Made by a program: the position numbers and the translations under genes. From positions 3,918,001 through 3,982,000 of the forward strand of contig NZ_CP033365.1 in the NCBI RefSeq assembly GCF_013170825.1: a stretch of DNA of 64,000 nt. The letters run 5' to 3'. Each line of letters starts with the position of its first letter. The first letter of the stretch is position 1. This DNA comes from Mesorhizobium sp. NZP2298 (GTDB lineage: Bacteria > Pseudomonadota > Alphaproteobacteria > Rhizobiales > Rhizobiaceae). Positions 26,552-35,369 of this stretch are shown here, one piece after another. Under the pieces are notes generated by a model. The model searched no databases, was not told the DNA's origin, and worked only from the letters and a program-made list of their open reading frames with translations.

Positions 26552-26929
26552 GTGAAATATCTTTTCGTCGGCGCCACCTTTGTTTTGGCGCTCCTGCCAC
26601 CGGTCGCCCAAGCCAAGGATATCGAAGCCGGCAAGGTGGTCTTCAAAAAATGCGCCGCCTGTCACAACGCCGATACCGACGCCAATAAAGTCGGGCCAAC
26701 CTTGAAGGGCGTCGTCGGGCGGACGGCCGGGACTGCGCCAGGCTATTCGTATTCAAAAGCCATGAAGGATGCCGGTGCTGCGGGCCTAGTCTGGGATGAG
26801 CCGAACCTGACGGAATATCTGACCGACCCCAAGGCGAAAGTGCCAACGAACAAAATGGGGTTCCCTGGCCTCAAGAATCCCGACGACATCAAGAACGTCA
26901 TCGCCTATCTCAAAAATGTATCAGGCTAG
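26552..26929 (+). CDS. cytC: c-type cytochrome, electron acceptor of arsenite oxidase
   Basis: This 125-residue class I cytochrome c has a Sec signal ending near PVAQA, the heme motif CAACH (Cys34, Cys37, His38), and a distal Met in NKMGFPG near residue 97. It resembles rhizobial cytochrome c552-like proteins encoded next to aioBA. GTG 26552 follows GGAGAG with good spacing; an ATG at 26516 would add a hydrophilic leader. It likely carries electrons from AioB to the terminal oxidase. Transcription with aioBA is expected. Confidence 0.92.
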   Translation: MKYLFVGATFVLALLPPVAQAKDIEAGKVVFKKCAACHNADTDANKVGPTLKGVVGRTAGTAPGYSYSKAMKDAGAAGLVWDEPNLTEYLTDPKAKVPTNKMGFPGLKNPDDIKNVIAYLKNVSG

Positions 26930-26979
26930 AAACCCTTAGGCCGTTGCGTTTCCAGATCAAGCGCAAGGGAGGAGCGATC

Positions 26980-28257
26980 GTGTTTCACGCCGCGCAACCC
27001 GTTTTGCAAGCCGACTGCTCGGCAGGGCAGGGCGGTGAAGCTATTCCGTTCGAGGCTGCGGTGGCGAAGGCCGTTGCGCTTGCCCGACCGGTTCGCTACC
27101 GGGAACATCTCTCGCTCATCGCAGCATTGGGACGGGTTTGCGCTGTCGCTGTTCATTCGCCGGTCGCTCTGCCACCCTTCGACAATTCAGCCATGGACGG
27201 GTTTGCCGTGCGAACGTCGGATTTCGATGGCAACGGTCCCTGGACGTTCCGGGTGGCCGGTCGGGTTGTCGCCGGCGACGTGCGCGCGCATGACCAGCTG
27301 GACCCGCGAACGGCGCTGCGGATCTTTACGGGGGCTCCCGTTCCTCCGGGCTTTGACGCGGTGGTCATGCAAGAGCAATGCGAACGCTCGGGTGACATGG
27401 TGACCGTCTTTGAGCGGCCGCGTCGCGGCTGCCACGTCCGCCTCGCCGGCGAGGACGTCAGCGCGGATTCCGAGCTCGCAAGGCGGGGCAGGGCCCTGTA
27501 CGCAAGGGACCTTACCCTGCTGGCCGCCGTGGGGATCGCCGGTGTTGAAGTCCTCCGAAAGGTACGGGTCGGTCTGCTGTCGACCGGCTCCGAGTTGAAG
27601 GAGCCCGGCGAACCTCTCGCCCATGGCCAGATTTATAATTCCAATAGGATCATGCTGCGGTCGTTGCTGGCAGCCTGCCCTTGGGCCGAAATCGTCGATT
27701 TTGGCATCGTGCCGGACAGCCCGGATCTTCTCGCCGACGTCGTTGCGCGGGCGGTCGCCTCCTGTGACGCGCTGGTGACCACCGGAGGGGTCTCTGCCGG
27801 CGAAGAGGACCATATGGTCACCGCCGTCCTGCATCACGGCGCCAGCCTCGAGGTCCTCAAAGTGGCGATGCGACCGGGAAAGCCGGTGAAAGTCGGTAAG
27901 ATCAAGAACATGCTTTTTGCCGGGTTACCCGGCAATCCCAATGCGGCGATGGTCACATTCCGACAGATCGTCTTGCCTGCCTTGCGCAAACTTGCAGGTC
28001 TCGCCGATATCCAGCCGCAATGGTTTTCTGCGGTGGCTGGCTTCACCTGTAAGAAACGACAGGGCCGGACCGAGTTTGCGCCTGTCCGCATATCCGGGCG
28101 CACCGAAACCGGGGAACCGGTGCTCGAGTTGCTCGAACGTGGATCCTCTGCCAACTTGATGGCGCTTGCGCTGGCGAATGGCCTTGCCATCTTGCCGGCT
28201 GAAGCTGCCGAGATCACTGACAGCATGCCCCTGCGCTACGAGCCGTTTGGGAGTTAG
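26980..28257 (+). CDS. moeA: MoeA, molybdopterin molybdenumtransferase
   Basis: This 425-residue protein inserts molybdenum into adenylylated molybdopterin. Family motifs are PPFDNSAMDGFA near residues 65-76, FTGAPVPPGFDAVVMQE near 112-128, TGSEL near 200 and TTGGVSAGEED near 270, plus LPGNPNAAMVTF near 320. GTG 26980 follows GGGAGGAG. It is a paralogue dedicated by context to the arsenite oxidase, whose AioA needs the cofactor. Linkage of moeA with aio genes is known in rhizobial arsenite oxidisers. Confidence 0.93.
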   Translation: MFHAAQPVLQADCSAGQGGEAIPFEAAVAKAVALARPVRYREHLSLIAALGRVCAVAVHSPVALPPFDNSAMDGFAVRTSDFDGNGPWTFRVAGRVVAGDVRAHDQLDPRTALRIFTGAPVPPGFDAVVMQEQCERSGDMVTVFERPRRGCHVRLAGEDVSADSELARRGRALYARDLTLLAAVGIAGVEVLRKVRVGLLSTGSELKEPGEPLAHGQIYNSNRIMLRSLLAACPWAEIVDFGIVPDSPDLLADVVARAVASCDALVTTGGVSAGEEDHMVTAVLHHGASLEVLKVAMRPGKPVKVGKIKNMLFAGLPGNPNAAMVTFRQIVLPALRKLAGLADIQPQWFSAVAGFTCKKRQGRTEFAPVRISGRTETGEPVLELLERGSSANLMALALANGLAILPAEAAEITDSMPLRYEPFGS

Positions 28258-28391
28258 CCTAAACCCATCCGCCCGGCTCCTCACCAGCGCTCGAGCTGTT
28301 CACGCCGCAAACCTGATCAACCGACTTGCCTATTGTCATCCTGCTGTCATATCTTGGAGCTACGTACCCTTAATTCCGGATTTATAGATAC

Positions 28392-28724
28392 ATGGATAAA
28401 AAGTTAGCTCTCCTCGCATTGGCGGCCCTCGGCCAGGACACCCGGCTTGAGGTCTTCCGCCTGCTCGTTCAAGCAGGCGCCGAGGGTGTGCCCGCCGGCG
28501 AGATCGCTTCACGCCTTGATACCGTGCAGAACACGATGTCGGCGCACCTGAAGGTTCTTGACCATGCTGGCCTGGTCCGCGCCGAGCGCGACGGCCGTAC
28601 CATCCGCTACGTCGCCGACATGACCGGGTTCCGCGACCTGCTCGCCTATCTCATGGAAGATTGCTGCAACGGGGCTCCGGAACTCTGTCAGCCCGTGATT
28701 CAGGCGGTGACCTGTAAATGCTAG
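28392..28724 (+). CDS. arsR: ArsR-family arsenic-responsive repressor
   Basis: This 110-residue winged helix regulator has its recognition region near residues 33-55 (ASRLDTVQNTMSAHLKVLDHA segments). There is no CVC motif in the DNA-recognition helix. Instead cysteines cluster toward the C-terminus: Cys91, Cys92 and Cys99 in DCCNGAPELC, and a terminal CKC. This is a known alternative arsenite-binding arrangement. It is the first gene of the ars operon, separated by 134 bases from moeA. It should repress the operon until arsenite binds; I could not identify the operator with certainty. Confidence 0.92.
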   Translation: MDKKLALLALAALGQDTRLEVFRLLVQAGAEGVPAGEIASRLDTVQNTMSAHLKVLDHAGLVRAERDGRTIRYVADMTGFRDLLAYLMEDCCNGAPELCQPVIQAVTCKC

Positions 28725-28740
28725 AAGGGAGGCTTACGCC

Positions 28741-29247
28741 ATGAGCGAGCCATACAACGTTCTTTTCCTCTGCACCGGCAACTCGGCCCGGTCAATCATC
28801 GCGGAAGCGATCCTGAACCGTGTCGGTGCCGGCAAGTTCAAGGCCTATTCGGCCGGGTCGCACCCCAAGGGGGCTGTGCATCCCTACACGCTCCAGCTTC
28901 TGAAGAACCTAAATTACGACACGTCCTTCGCCCGTTCGAAAGACTGGGAAGAATTCGCGGTTCCTGCCGCGCCGCAAATGGATTTCGTGTTCACGGTTTG
29001 CGACAACGCCGCCAATGAATCATGCCCGGTCTGGCCGGGCCAGCCGATGACCGCGCATTGGGGCGTGCCTGATCCGGCTGACGTGGAGGGCAGCGATGCC
29101 GAAAGGCACTTGGCCTTCGCCGAAGCCTATCGCATGCTCAACAACCGCATTTCGATCTTCATCAGCCTGCCGATGAACATGGTCGACAAGCTGGCCCTGC
29201 AAAAGCGGCTGGACGAGATCGGCCGCAACCTGCCGAAGGCCGGCTGA
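28741..29247 (+). CDS. arsC: ArsC, arsenate reductase of the low-molecular-weight phosphatase type
   Basis: This 168-residue protein has the P-loop CTGNSARS with Cys11 and the later cysteines Cys87 and Cys95 (TVCDNAANESC). It reduces arsenate to arsenite in the cytosol using thioredoxin or glutathione/glutaredoxin. Its start is 16 bases after the arsR stop behind GGGAGG. The operon also has a second, unrelated ArsC (30370), so two reductase chemistries coexist. Confidence 0.93.
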   Translation: MSEPYNVLFLCTGNSARSIIAEAILNRVGAGKFKAYSAGSHPKGAVHPYTLQLLKNLNYDTSFARSKDWEEFAVPAAPQMDFVFTVCDNAANESCPVWPGQPMTAHWGVPDPADVEGSDAERHLAFAEAYRMLNNRISIFISLPMNMVDKLALQKRLDEIGRNLPKAG

Positions 29248-29263
29248 GCCAAGGAAAGCCATC

Positions 29264-30373
29264 ATGACCGATCACGTTTTGAAGGCCGGCGAGGCGGCGC
29301 GGCCTAGCATAGGGTTCGTCGAGAAATATCTCACGGTATGGGTGGCGTTGTGCATCGTCGTTGGTGTCGCGCTCGGCCATTTGCTGCCGGGCGTATTCGG
29401 CGCCATCGCGTCCGCCGAGATCGCCAAGGTCAACATTCCCGTCGCGGTGCTGATCTGGCTGATGATCGTGCCAATGCTGTTGCGCGTCGATTTCGCGTCT
29501 CTTGCCAGCGTTAGCACCTATTGGCGCGGCATTGGCGTGACACTATTCATCAACTGGGCGGTAAAGCCGTTTTCCATGGCGCTGCTGGGCTGGCTGTTCA
29601 TCGGCTGGCTGTTCCGGCCTTGGCTGCCAGCCGTGCAGATCGATTCCTACATTGCCGGGCTGATCATCCTTGCCGCCGCACCCTGCACCGCGATGGTGTT
29701 CGTCTGGTCGAACCTGACGCGCGGCGAACCGAACTTCACCCTATCGCAAGTGGCGCTCAACGACGCCATCATGATCGTTGCCTTCGCGCCGATCGTCGGT
29801 CTGCTGCTCGGCCTGTCGGCTATTACCGTGCCATGGGGCACGCTGGTGCTGTCGGTGGCGCTCTACATTGTGCTGCCCGTGATCGTCGCACAGCTCGTTC
29901 GAGGCCGCCTGCTGGCCACCAGAGGACAGCGCGGGCTTGATGCGCTGCTGGCCGCGCTGCAGCCCTTGTCACTGGTTGCCCTGCTGGCGACGCTGGTGCT
30001 GCTGTTCGGCTTCCAGGGCGAGCAGATCATCGCCCAGCCGCTGGTGATCGCGTTGCTGGCGGTGCCGATCCTGATCCAGGTCTATTTCAACTCCGGCCTC
30101 GCCTACCTGCTCAACCGCGTGTCCGGCGAGCGGCACTGTGTGGCCGGTCCGTCGGCGCTCATTGGCGCCTCGAACTTCTTTGAGCTGGCGGTGGCCGCCG
30201 CGATCGCGCTGTTCGGGCTGAATTCGGGCGCCGCGCTCGCCACTGTCGTCGGCGTCCTCATCGAGGTCCCGGTCATGCTGTCGGTGGTGTGGATCGTCAA
30301 TCGTAGCAAGGGCTGGTACGAGCAGGGGGCTGCGGTGCGCAACACAATGTCCAGTGAAAAGGCAGCGAAATGA
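29264..30373 (+). CDS. acr3: Acr3 arsenite efflux permease
   Basis: This 369-residue inner-membrane protein has about ten transmembrane segments. The conserved cysteine lies in the APCTAMVFVWS motif near residue 145, and ALNDAIM and GASNFFELAVA are further Acr3 signatures. It exports arsenite using the proton motive force. The gene overlaps the next arsC by 4 bases (ATGA). No arsA ATPase is nearby, so export is by the carrier alone. Confidence 0.95.
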   Translation: MTDHVLKAGEAARPSIGFVEKYLTVWVALCIVVGVALGHLLPGVFGAIASAEIAKVNIPVAVLIWLMIVPMLLRVDFASLASVSTYWRGIGVTLFINWAVKPFSMALLGWLFIGWLFRPWLPAVQIDSYIAGLIILAAAPCTAMVFVWSNLTRGEPNFTLSQVALNDAIMIVAFAPIVGLLLGLSAITVPWGTLVLSVALYIVLPVIVAQLVRGRLLATRGQRGLDALLAALQPLSLVALLATLVLLFGFQGEQIIAQPLVIALLAVPILIQVYFNSGLAYLLNRVSGERHCVAGPSALIGASNFFELAVAAAIALFGLNSGAALATVVGVLIEVPVMLSVVWIVNRSKGWYEQGAAVRNTMSSEKAAK

Positions 30374-30792
30374 CCGTCACCATCTATCACAATCCCGATT
30401 GCGGGACCTCGCGCAACACGCTCGCCATGATCCGGCAGTCGGGAGAGACTCCTGAAGTCATCGAGTATCTGAAAAGCCCGCCGTCTCGCGAACGGCTGGT
30501 CGAGCTTATTGCAGCCATGAAGATGAAGCCGCGTGATTTGCTGCGCGAGAAGGACACGCCCTATGCCGAACTCGGCCTCGGCGATCCCAAGTGGACCGAC
30601 GACGAGATACTCGATTTCATGCTGGCGCATCCGATCCTGATCAACCGGCCGATCGTGGTCACACGTCTCGGAGTTGTTCTGGCCAGGCCGTCAGAAGCGG
30701 TTCTCGAGATCCTGCCCAATCCCAATATCGGGCCGTTCGTGAAAGAGGATGGCGAAGTCGTCGTCGATACCAAGGGCAAGCGCATTGCCTGA
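30370..30792 (+). CDS. arsC: ArsC, glutaredoxin-dependent arsenate reductase
   Basis: This 140-residue ArsC of the E. coli plasmid type has catalytic Cys11 in [11 protein letters not shown]. The arginines expected for oxyanion binding lie in [22 protein letters not shown] and a later ARPSE segment. It reduces arsenate with glutathione and glutaredoxin. It overlaps acr3 by 4 bases at its start and arsH at its end. Confidence 0.95.
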   Translation: MTVTIYHNPDCGTSRNTLAMIRQSGETPEVIEYLKSPPSRERLVELIAAMKMKPRDLLREKDTPYAELGLGDPKWTDDEILDFMLAHPILINRPIVVTRLGVVLARPSEAVLEILPNPNIGPFVKEDGEVVVDTKGKRIA

Positions 30793-31519
30793 ACAGAACC
30801 ACGTGGCCGAAGACGCGTTGCCGAACATCGATGAAGAGCAGTTGCTGCCGATCGACATGCAGGCTCTGCTGGACGCGCCGCGCTCGATTCACAAGCCCCG
30901 CATCCTGATGCTTTACGGCTCCCTGCGGGAGCGCTCCTATTCCCGCCTCGTCACCGAGGAAGCGGCCCGCATCCTGCGCCGACTTGGTGCCGAGGTGCGC
31001 ATCTACAGCCCTGCGGGACTCCCGCTGCCTGATTCAACGACTGCGGATCATCCCAAGGTCCAGGAGCTGCGGGAGCTCTCCATCTGGTCGGAAGGTCAGG
31101 TCTGGTGCTCGCCAGAGCGCCATGGCTCGATGTCCGGCATCATGAAGGCCCAGATTGACTGGCTGCCGCTGTCCACGGGCGGCGTCAGGACGACACAGGG
31201 CCGCACGCTTGCCGTGATGCAGGTGTCGGGCGGCTCGCAGAGCTTCAACGCGGTCAACCAGCTGCGCATTCTCGGCCGCTGGATGCGCATGGTCACCGTC
31301 CCCAACCAGTCATCGGTGGCCAAGGCTTTCGCCGAGTTCGACGAAGCCGGCAGGATGAAGCCTTCGTCGTACTATAACCGGATCGTCGACGTGATGGAGG
31401 AACTGATGAAGTTCACGCTCCTTCTGCGCGACCGTTCCGCCTACCTGACGGACCGCTATTCGGAGCGTGTCGAAAGCGCGGAAGAAGTCGCCAAGCGGGT
31501 TAATCAGCGCTCGATCTGA
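30785..31519 (+). CDS. arsH: ArsH, NADPH-dependent flavoprotein
   Basis: This flavodoxin-fold protein contains the FMN motif [12 protein letters not shown] near residues 43-54 and [17 protein letters not shown] near 105-121. ArsH proteins use NADPH and FMN; some oxidise trivalent organoarsenicals. The start is uncertain: TTG 30785 overlaps the arsC stop by 8 bases and gives 244 residues. GTG 30803 is possible, and ATG 30749 would overlap arsC by 44 bases. A stem-loop just downstream marks the likely operon end. Confidence 0.92.
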   Translation: MPEQNHVAEDALPNIDEEQLLPIDMQALLDAPRSIHKPRILMLYGSLRERSYSRLVTEEAARILRRLGAEVRIYSPAGLPLPDSTTADHPKVQELRELSIWSEGQVWCSPERHGSMSGIMKAQIDWLPLSTGGVRTTQGRTLAVMQVSGGSQSFNAVNQLRILGRWMRMVTVPNQSSVAKAFAEFDEAGRMKPSSYYNRIVDVMEELMKFTLLLRDRSAYLTDRYSERVESAEEVAKRVNQRSI

Positions 31520-31523
31520 GGAT

Positions 31524-31543
31524 ATTTCGACAATAGTCGAAAT
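31524..31543 (+). terminator. Stem-loop at the end of the ars operon
   Basis: ATTTCGAC at 31524-31531 pairs with GTCGAAAT at 31536-31543 around AATA. It lies 5 bases after the arsH stop. The stem is AT-rich and only a short T-run follows, so termination may be weak. It fits the end of the ars transcription unit. Confidence 0.5.
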
Positions 31544-31956
31544 TATGGTGACTTCGGAACTGGGGTATGTAGCAAGTGCCCACACGTGATCCTCCACACT
31601 TGGGCATGGTTGCATTTGCTCTGTACGCGGACGTCCCGATCAACCACGGATTCCGAACGCGTATCTTTCTAGCCAGCGCCCTCGGAACGACTGAACGGCC
31701 TCTCCGCTACCACTCTGGCGGTCCCGCCTTTTCATTCATCGCATCAGCAAAGGTGACTTCCTGTCATCCAGCGACGCCTTTCGCCTCATCGACGTAATCG
31801 GCGATCCATGTTTTGAAGATATCCGAGCCATACTTCTGTGCGATGCTCAACATCGCAACTGCGGGTAAAATCTCAATCAACCGGGGGAGGCGGATGCAGT
31901 TGCCATATTGCGCTGATATCGATAACAATGGTTTTGCAATTGTCGTGGGTGGAAAA
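31544..31956. other. Intergenic region upstream of the LacI/GntR regulator
   Basis: About 400 bases hold no supported gene. In-frame starts for the regulator at 31813 and 31894 exist, but an operator-like palindrome at 31914-31927 lies inside those extensions. This argues that this stretch is the promoter and leader, with translation starting at GTG 31957. Confidence 0.5.
31914..31927. promoter_or_regulatory. Palindromic operator, copy 1 (regulator promoter)
   Basis: TGATATCGATAACA differs by one base from the perfect palindrome TGTTATCGATAACA at 33030. It lies 30 bases before the preferred start of the LacI-family gene, so the regulator probably represses itself. Confidence 0.65.
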
Positions 31957-32997
31957 GTGGCCAAGGCGTCCATTTCAAAGACTGTAGAACTGGAAGCGCC
32001 AACGATGGCAGATGTCGCGCGCCTTGCCGGCGTTTCGACCATGACGGTTTCCCGGGCGCTCAAACAGAATGGCCAGGTCTCCGGGGCGACCCGAGAGAAA
32101 ATCCTCAAGGCGGTGAACGAACTCGGCTACGTACTTGACCACACGGCCGGCACTCTGTCGTCAAGACGTACAGGCTTTATCGCGGCTCTGGTTCCATCCA
32201 TTAACAATTCCAACTTTTCCGATACCGCACGCGGGATCACCGAAGAGCTCCAGCGCGCCGGTTTGCAGCTCATGCTTGGATACACGGACTACTCGGAACA
32301 GAAAGAAGAGGAATTGATCGAAACAATGCTCCGCCGTCGGCCCGAGGGCATCATTCTCACCGGGGGTGTCCATACCGAACGCGCCCGGCGCATGCTCAAG
32401 ATGGCGGCTATTCCTGTCGTGGAGACATGGGATTTGCCAGCGGATCCGATTGACCAGGTTGTGGGCTTTTCGAATGAAGAGGCCATGGCGCTGCTGACCC
32501 GCACGCTTGCCGGACGCGGCTACCGACGGTTCGGCTTCATTGGCGGGACGTCAGCGCGCGACCAGCGCGGCGACCAGCGCCGAAGGGGCTTCATCCGCGC
32601 TCTCGATGAGTTGGGACTGCCACCCGGCCGATTGGTGTCCTTCGGCGTTCCGCCAATATCCATCGAGCAAGGCGGTCAGGCGATTGCGATGATGCTGGAA
32701 CACTGGCCCGACACGGAAGTCGCCATATGCGTTTCCGATCTTTCCGCGTTCGGCGCCCTCATGGAGTGCAAGCGCCGTGGCCTGGCCGTGCCCGGCGATC
32801 TCGCAATCGCCGGCTTTGGCGACTACGAGGTCGGAGCTTTTTGCTTTCCGCGGATCACCACCGTCAATGTCGATTGCTACGGCATCGGCCAGCAGGCCGC
32901 CGCGCGGGTGGTGCAAATCCTTGGCGGCAAGGAGACCTCTCGCCACCATGAAATCGTGCTTACGTCCTTCCGCGTTGTCGAGCGCGAAAGCACCTGA
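31957..32997 (+). CDS. LacI-family regulator, GntR-like
   Basis: This 346-residue regulator has the LacI helix-turn-helix MADVARLAGVSTMTVSRAL at about residues 17-35, followed by a hinge and a periplasmic-binding-protein-like effector domain. It resembles gluconate repressor GntR, and the genes after it encode gluconate metabolism. Start choice is uncertain. GTG 31957 places the helix-turn-helix near the N-terminus as is normal and keeps the operator at 31914 outside the gene. ATG 31894 has a GGGGGAGG site but poor spacing. Four copies of a matching palindrome at 31914, 33030, 42238 and 42342 define its probable regulon. Confidence 0.9.
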   Translation: MAKASISKTVELEAPTMADVARLAGVSTMTVSRALKQNGQVSGATREKILKAVNELGYVLDHTAGTLSSRRTGFIAALVPSINNSNFSDTARGITEELQRAGLQLMLGYTDYSEQKEEELIETMLRRRPEGIILTGGVHTERARRMLKMAAIPVVETWDLPADPIDQVVGFSNEEAMALLTRTLAGRGYRRFGFIGGTSARDQRGDQRRRGFIRALDELGLPPGRLVSFGVPPISIEQGGQAIAMMLEHWPDTEVAICVSDLSAFGALMECKRRGLAVPGDLAIAGFGDYEVGAFCFPRITTVNVDCYGIGQQAAARVVQILGGKETSRHHEIVLTSFRVVEREST

Positions 32998-33029
32998 GTG
33001 CTCCGCCCAGGCAAAAGCCCGCTTGACAG

Positions 33030-33043
33030 TGTTATCGATAACA
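33030..33043. promoter_or_regulatory. Palindromic operator, copy 2 (idnO operon)
   Basis: TGTTATCGATAACA is a perfect 14-base palindrome located 46 bases before the SDR start. A TTGACA -35-like box at 33023-33028 directly precedes it, and a TAAACA stretch follows, so a bound repressor would block RNA polymerase. LacI-family sites have this form. Confidence 0.75.
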
Positions 33044-33088
33044 TAAACACTGCCTGAAATCATTCGACTGCAATGTACGAGGAAGCCA

Positions 33089-33856
33089 TTGCGCCCTCCA
33101 CTTTTCGATCTCAGCGGCAAAAGAGCGTTGGTGACCGGTTCCAGCCGTGGCATTGGTTTCGCCATCGCAGAGGGACTGGCGCGGCATGGCGCCACCGTCG
33201 TGCTCAACGCACGCGAGACGACTGCACTCGAGTCTGCATGTGGCAGGCTCGCAGCCGATGGTTATTCGGTGGTTTCGGCGCCTTTCGACGTCACCGACCA
33301 TGCTGCTTCGCGGCAGGGAGTAGACGAGATCGAGCGTGACATCGGGCCAGTCGACATCCTGGTCAACAATGCCGGCATGCAGCATCGCGCGCCGCTGGAG
33401 GAATTTCCCGCGGAGCGCTGGGAAGAACTGCTGCGCACCAATGTGTCGAGCGTGTTCAATGTCGGTCAAGCGGTTGCCCGCCACATGATCAAGCGTGGCC
33501 AAGGCAAGATCATCAATATCGGTTCGGTTCAGAGCGAGCTCGCTCGCCCCAACATAGCGCCCTATACGGCCACCAAAGGCGCGGTGCGCAATCTGACCCG
33601 CGGCATGGCGACCGACTGGGCCAGATACGGTCTGCAGGTCAACGCCATTGCGCCGGGATATTTCAAGACCGTTCTCAATCAGGCCTTGGTGGATGATGCG
33701 GTGTTTTCCACCTGGCTGCAGGGACGCACACCCGCGGGACGCTGGGGCGAAGTCGAAGAACTGATCGGCGCCACCGTGTTCCTCGCCAGCGCTGCGTCAT
33801 CCTTTGTCAATGGACACACGCTCTATGTCGATGGCGGCATTTCGATCTCGCTCTGA
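33089..33856 (+). CDS. idnO: Gluconate 5-dehydrogenase-like SDR
   Basis: This 255-residue classical SDR has GSSRGIG near residues 17-23, NNAGMQ near 92, catalytic Ser in IGSVQSE and Tyr/Lys in YTATKGA near 158. It closely fits 5-keto-D-gluconate reductase/gluconate 5-dehydrogenase (Ga5DH) in pattern, and its neighbours are gluconokinase and idonate dehydrogenase. The start is TTG 33089 behind GAGGAAG. It overlaps gntK by 26 bases. The reaction interconverts 5-ketogluconate and gluconate. Confidence 0.88.
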   Translation: MRPPLFDLSGKRALVTGSSRGIGFAIAEGLARHGATVVLNARETTALESACGRLAADGYSVVSAPFDVTDHAASRQGVDEIERDIGPVDILVNNAGMQHRAPLEEFPAERWEELLRTNVSSVFNVGQAVARHMIKRGQGKIINIGSVQSELARPNIAPYTATKGAVRNLTRGMATDWARYGLQVNAIAPGYFKTVLNQALVDDAVFSTWLQGRTPAGRWGEVEELIGATVFLASAASSFVNGHTLYVDGGISISL

Positions 33857-34394
33857 ACCGGCGCTGGCCGTGGTGATGGGCGTCTCCGGTTCGGGAAAGA
33901 CCCGCGTCGGCGCGGCCCTGGCGCAGCATCTTGGCGTCGGCTTCCTCGAAGGCGACAGCCTGCACCCGGCGTCCAACATCGATAAAATGTCGAGGGGCGT
34001 TCCGCTGACCGACGAAGATCGCTGGCCCTGGCTTGATCGCATCGGCGATGCGCTGCGCGATGCGGCAAGACAAGGCGAGGGTTTGATTGTTTCCTGTTCG
34101 GCGTTGAAGCGCAGTTATCGCGAGCGTCTGCGGGGCGACGCTGAAGGGCTCGCCTTCATCCATCTCACCGGCAGCCAGACGCTGCTTGCGGAGCGACTTG
34201 CCAGTCGCACCGGTCATTTCATGCCGGCGCGTCTTCTGGCCAGCCAGTTGGCGACGCTGGAGTCCACGCGTGGCGAGTTGCGCACGATCGATATCGACAT
34301 TGGCGCTGCGCCCGAGGTGCTCGTCGCGCACGCGGCGCGTTTCCTGAAAGACATCTGGGCACCGGCTGTGGTCAGCGCGCGCGGGAAGTCCTAG
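33831..34394 (+). CDS. gntK: Gluconokinase
   Basis: This 187-residue P-loop kinase has Walker A GVSGSGKT near residues 17-24 and the GntK segments FLEGDSLHP, GVPLTDEDRWPWL and SCSALKRSYRE. It phosphorylates gluconate to 6-phosphogluconate, feeding the Entner-Doudoroff or pentose phosphate route. ATG 33831 is inside the end of the SDR gene, showing translational coupling. A further ATG at 33804 is possible but less likely. Confidence 0.93.
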   Translation: MAAFRSRSEPALAVVMGVSGSGKTRVGAALAQHLGVGFLEGDSLHPASNIDKMSRGVPLTDEDRWPWLDRIGDALRDAARQGEGLIVSCSALKRSYRERLRGDAEGLAFIHLTGSQTLLAERLASRTGHFMPARLLASQLATLESTRGELRTIDIDIGAAPEVLVAHAARFLKDIWAPAVVSARGKS

Positions 34395-34411
34395 ATTTTG
34401 GAGATGAAAAC

Positions 34412-35359
34412 TTGACCAAGGTGGAAATTCTACAGGTCGGCGGTTATCCCACCGGTGACGAGGAGGCGCTCAACCAACGCTTCGTCACGCATCGCTATTT
34501 CGAGGCTGCCGACAAGGCGGCGTTTCTCAGAAGAAACGGCGCCAATGTCAGGGCCATAGCAACGCGCGGTGAACTTGGCGCCAGCCGCGAGATGATTGAT
34601 GCGCTGCCCAAACTCGAGATCATCTCGATCTACGGCGTCGGCTACGACGCGGTCGATCTCGCGGCGGCGCGCGAGCGCGGTATCCGGGTCACCAACACCC
34701 CCGACGTGCTGACCAAGGATGTCGCCGATTTCGGCATCGCGATGATGTTGGCGCTTGCCCGCGGCATCGTCGGTGGCGAGGACTGGGTGAGATCAGGCGA
34801 TTGGGCGCGCAAGGGCGGCTATCCGCTGCAGCGGCGGGTGCATGGCAAACGGGCGGGTATCCTCGGCCTTGGACGGATCGGCTACGAGGTCGCGCGGCGG
34901 CTGGCGGCTTTCGATATGGACATTGCCTACTCCAGCCCCGAGCCAAAGGCGCATGCCGGCGAGTGGGCCTATGTGAAAGATCCAGTCGAATTGGCTGCGC
35001 GGTCGGATATCTTCTTCGTCACGCTGGCGGCATCGGCGAAAACCCGTCATATCGTCGGGCGCCAAGTGATCGAGAGGCTCGGCCCCGAAGGCATGCTGGT
35101 CAACATTTCACGCGCCGCCAACATCGATGAGGTCGCCTTGCTGGACGCGTTGGAGAGCCAAACGCTCGGCTCGGCCGCGCTGGATGTCTTTGACGGCGAG
35201 CCGAAGATCAATCCGCGCTTTCTTGCGCTCGATAATGTGCTGCTCCAGCCGCATCAGGCCTCGGGCACGGTTGAAACCCGCAGGGCGATGGGCAAACTGG
35301 TGTTCGACAATCTGGCCGCCCATTTCGATGGTCGCGCGCTCCCCACTCCAGTCTTGTAA
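34412..35359 (+). CDS. D-isomer-specific 2-hydroxyacid dehydrogenase (ketogluconate reductase type)
   Basis: This 315-residue enzyme has the NAD(P)-binding motif GLGRIG near residue 152. Catalytic Arg lies in NISRAANIDE near 232, Glu in DVFDGEPKIN and His in LQPHQASGT near 288. Family members include glyoxylate/hydroxypyruvate reductase GhrB, which also reduces 2-ketogluconate and 2-keto-L-gulonate. The start is TTG 34412 after TTTGGAGA. Its position between gntK and idnD supports a role in reducing 2-keto sugar acids. Confidence 0.9.
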   Translation: MTKVEILQVGGYPTGDEEALNQRFVTHRYFEAADKAAFLRRNGANVRAIATRGELGASREMIDALPKLEIISIYGVGYDAVDLAAARERGIRVTNTPDVLTKDVADFGIAMMLALARGIVGGEDWVRSGDWARKGGYPLQRRVHGKRAGILGLGRIGYEVARRLAAFDMDIAYSSPEPKAHAGEWAYVKDPVELAARSDIFFVTLAASAKTRHIVGRQVIERLGPEGMLVNISRAANIDEVALLDALESQTLGSAALDVFDGEPKINPRFLALDNVLLQPHQASGTVETRRAMGKLVFDNLAAHFDGRALPTPVL

Positions 35360-35369
35360 GGCCAAAGCC

